Origin: Mesostigma viride
Taxonomy: Eukaryota; Streptophyta; Mesostigmatophyceae; Mesostigmatales; Mesostigmataceae
Reading direction: 5' to 3'
Assembly: GCA_009746045.1 (NCBI GenBank)
Contig: RPFO01000213.1
Coordinates: forward strand, 5,206,317 to 5,262,816
Length of the DNA stretch: 56,500 bases
Shown: positions 54,251 to 56,500 of the stretch, one piece after another
How the letters are laid out: each line of letters starts with the position of its first letter
How positions within the stretch are numbered: the stretch's first letter is position 1
Made by a program: the position numbers and the translations under genes
Notes under the pieces: generated by a model
The model's database searches: none
The model's input: the letters and a program-made list of their open reading frames with translations, nothing else
Told to the model about the DNA's origin: nothing

Positions 54251-55637
54251 AATCTCTGCTGCCCATGTGCGGCGTGGGCAACAACAACAAGTCAACAACA
54301 ACAACAGCAACAAGAGTGAATCTACGGGTTGCTGATGTGCTGGCTGCAGCCTGCAGACTGAGTGCAGGCGCCGGCACGACCACGGTACGTAGCTAAGATT
54401 AGAATGCACCGTCAGCATAACGAATGCAGAAATTTACGCGTGCTGTTAGTCTGTTACAATAAATGAAATCCTGTTGTATCTACTGCAAAACTGCAAAAGA
54501 CACGTGATGACTGCAAAACTGCAAAAGACACGTGATGACGTGATATCGTGATCACAAAAGTTCACAACATTATTCTGCTGCGGCCTGCAGGATGCCAGTC
54601 TGGTGAGCTTTTTCGTACGCCGTGTGACACCATGAGCGGTGCAAATTACCGGTGCAATTCTTGGTGCAAATGACCGGTATTCACGGGCTGCGTTGGCCCG
54701 GCAGGGGCCGCTCAGCAAATCAGCAGTCCTGCTGCGTATCTTTCTGAGTGGTGCTCGACAGCACACTGGCATTCTGACATTACTGACACGATCTGACATT
54801 GTGGACTTCATTGACGCTTTTCAATTGTATAATTTCGCGGAGCATGCCTCGTCATATCTCGTCACATGGTCACAAACGGCTGTGTCCGTACAAACCGTTC
54901 TCCCTGCCGTTTGACCGCAACAGCAAGTACATACACTACCACACTGCTCGCGGCGAGGAAACAGCACGGGCGCTGGCTTGTGTCCAGACTTGAGTACACT
55001 GAGTACAGAGATTCTCATGAGGCACGGAGCGGCACGAACTGCCCAACGAGGGATCTCACGCGCTATCAGTCAGTGATCATAAGTTGGATCCCACGCTGGT
55101 CATAGCCAGGCGCTATCTAATTATGATTTCACGCGAGGGGGCACGCGCGCCCCGTTTCACCTGAAAGCAATGCAGTGTCAACGATTTCATTTATTATTTA
55201 CCGTGTTGTCGGCAATGTAACACGATAGTCAAATGCGACTCCTGATTCCTGACTGCGGTAAACCAACCCCGCCTGTAGCGTAGTGTGTCAAATAATGATT
55301 TCTTGAGAGACGGTAGTTTATCTGTCGACGTAGAAGTGCCCAGCTGCAGCCAAGGAAGCCATGTGCGGACCCGCTGTATGGGGAGGGGTTGGGTAGTAAA
55401 GATGTCGATGAGAATTGTAATAACTAATTTGGGAGCGTCGATGGCAGACGCTAATTGTTAGCAATACACCCGCTTCACGAAGTTAACCTTTCTACCTGTC
55501 GATGTGTGCTGAGGAGGGAATTGGTCCCTTTCTGCACTGTGCATCGGTCGCTTCCGTGAAGGAAGCGCAGCAGTTTTAGTCCGTCTCCAGGTCGACACCC
55601 AAACAATTAAGTATTTCTGAAATTCAGTGGTGTAACC
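54251..55637. other. Unassigned sequence
   Basis: Short repeats (ACTGCAAAAGACACGTGATG twice near 54490-54535) and short unrelated open frames; no gene supported. Confidence 0.4.
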
Positions 55638-55703
55638 ATGGCGGACAGCGAATCGGCGCAGCTTTTGCGCACTATGTTTGCCCAGATGGAGAAGATGTCT
55701 GGG
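55638..55703 (+). CDS. Possible first coding exon of a plus-strand gene
   Basis: ATG in a strong context (aaccATGG) opens a short frame MADSESAQLLRTMFAQMEKM-SG that ends at GGG|gtaaac, a plausible donor; unspliced, the frame stops 12 codons later. The peptide looks like a soluble, helical N-terminus but has no family signature. I cannot identify the next exon before the window ends. Confidence 0.35.
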
Positions 55704-56500
55704 GTAAACAAGTGCCGACGTGTACTTCGGAAAAGGTGATTCCTCGAAGTTGTAACCTCTATCCAAGCTGCGACGGGCATGCCCCTACCCTTGCCATGCG
55801 ATCCGTCCACCTCGCGAGCATCTTGGCGCCGCGTTGGCAATTACTGTCGCCTTATTGCCTCCTGTGTCTGTAACTGTTCTAACCTGTAAGACTTCACCGG
55901 TCAAATCAGCTTCTCTAGCGCCGTTGCCAGGCCAAGCACTGTTTAGCTGGAGGTATTTCGAAGTAGTATATGCCATGGATGACAGCTTCTAAGTTGTTAG
56001 CCACAAACATAGCTTGCCAGCACACGACCATGGCATACCTTGTTCCTGTTCCATGCTGAGATGGCTCCCTGTGAAGACCCTTTTGGCTACTATGCATTTG
56101 CATGCGTACTGCAATGCTGCCTGTAATGCCTCGTGGTACTCTCTGTGCCTTTATAGTCAAGGTAGTAAATTATAGTTCATAGAAGGTTTGTTGGTGCCTC
56201 CTATACTGACAACTCCATCTGTTTGACTAGGGCACGATTTGCCTCCATCTTCCATGCTTCGAACCCCTGCACCTTTCATGTTTCAGTCCTCATCGCCACC
56301 CTCATGCTTCAGGGCCCAAAGCCATATTCCATGCATCAGGCCCCAGTGCCACCTTTAATGCTTCACACTTCAGCACCACTTTTTCCACATGTAGCCTCCA
56401 TGGCAAGAACCGGTGATGTTTTTCTTTTTATCAACACCCCCTAGCAAATATTGAGTGTGCAATGTAGACAGGTGGCCGGGCGGGGGGGGGGAGGGAGGGA
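55704..56500. other. Unassigned right end
   Basis: If the exon at 55638 is real, this is its first intron or further exons. From 56230, repeated CATGCTTC/CCAT-like words (TTCCATGCTTCG, TCATGCTTCAGG, ATGCATCAGG, AATGCTTCACAC) form a loose ~30-bp repeat. The window ends in a G-rich tract. Confidence 0.4.

Overview
The window is a piece of a nuclear genome from a eukaryote, most likely a unicellular alga or related protist. Both main genes are split by GT-AG introns, coding exons are GC-rich, and the introns are large and packed with minisatellites and mobile-element remains. The proton pump has an M4 segment (VASIPIAMELVCTTTMALG) of the kind I associate with stramenopile, haptophyte or trypanosomatid pumps rather than land-plant or fungal ones. 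That lineage hint is an inference from memory, not a placement.

Layout. 1-2584: unassigned sequence, then a frameshifted L1-type LINE ORF1 relic (minus strand). 2585-5162: intergenic DNA with one copy of a dispersed repeat and a GC-rich hairpin upstream of the pump. 5163-20877 (plus): a seven-exon P3A proton-pumping ATPase of 1,021 aa. Its introns hold a 32-bp minisatellite, several donor-proximal tandem arrays, a hAT-like MITE and, in the last intron, a tyrosine-recombinase retrotransposon whose single ORF encodes RT, RNase H and recombinase, with a 2A-like GIHPNPGP motif between RNase H and recombinase. 20878-26974: intergenic, with a decayed LINE reverse transcriptase and a tandem 394-bp insertion. 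26975-52575 (minus): a 17-exon voltage-gated, GYGD-type K+ channel of 1,312 aa with C-linker, cyclic-nucleotide-binding domain, IQ motif and long disordered/coiled-coil tail. I could join all exons in phase. Intron 12 splits the nucleotide-binding domain and carries a ~5.7 kb minisatellite. 52576-56500: repeats, a long CAA microsatellite, and a possible first exon of another plus-strand gene at 55638.

The pump and the channel are convergent neighbours. Both are electrogenic plasma-membrane proteins: proton extrusion hyperpolarises the membrane, and a K+ channel sets or shunts that voltage. Functional coupling is plausible but unproven.

The most unusual pattern is that many introns in both genes contain decayed copies of the junction between the preceding exon and its own 5' splice site, sometimes amplified into tandem arrays. 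This looks like intron growth by repeated duplication across splice donors.
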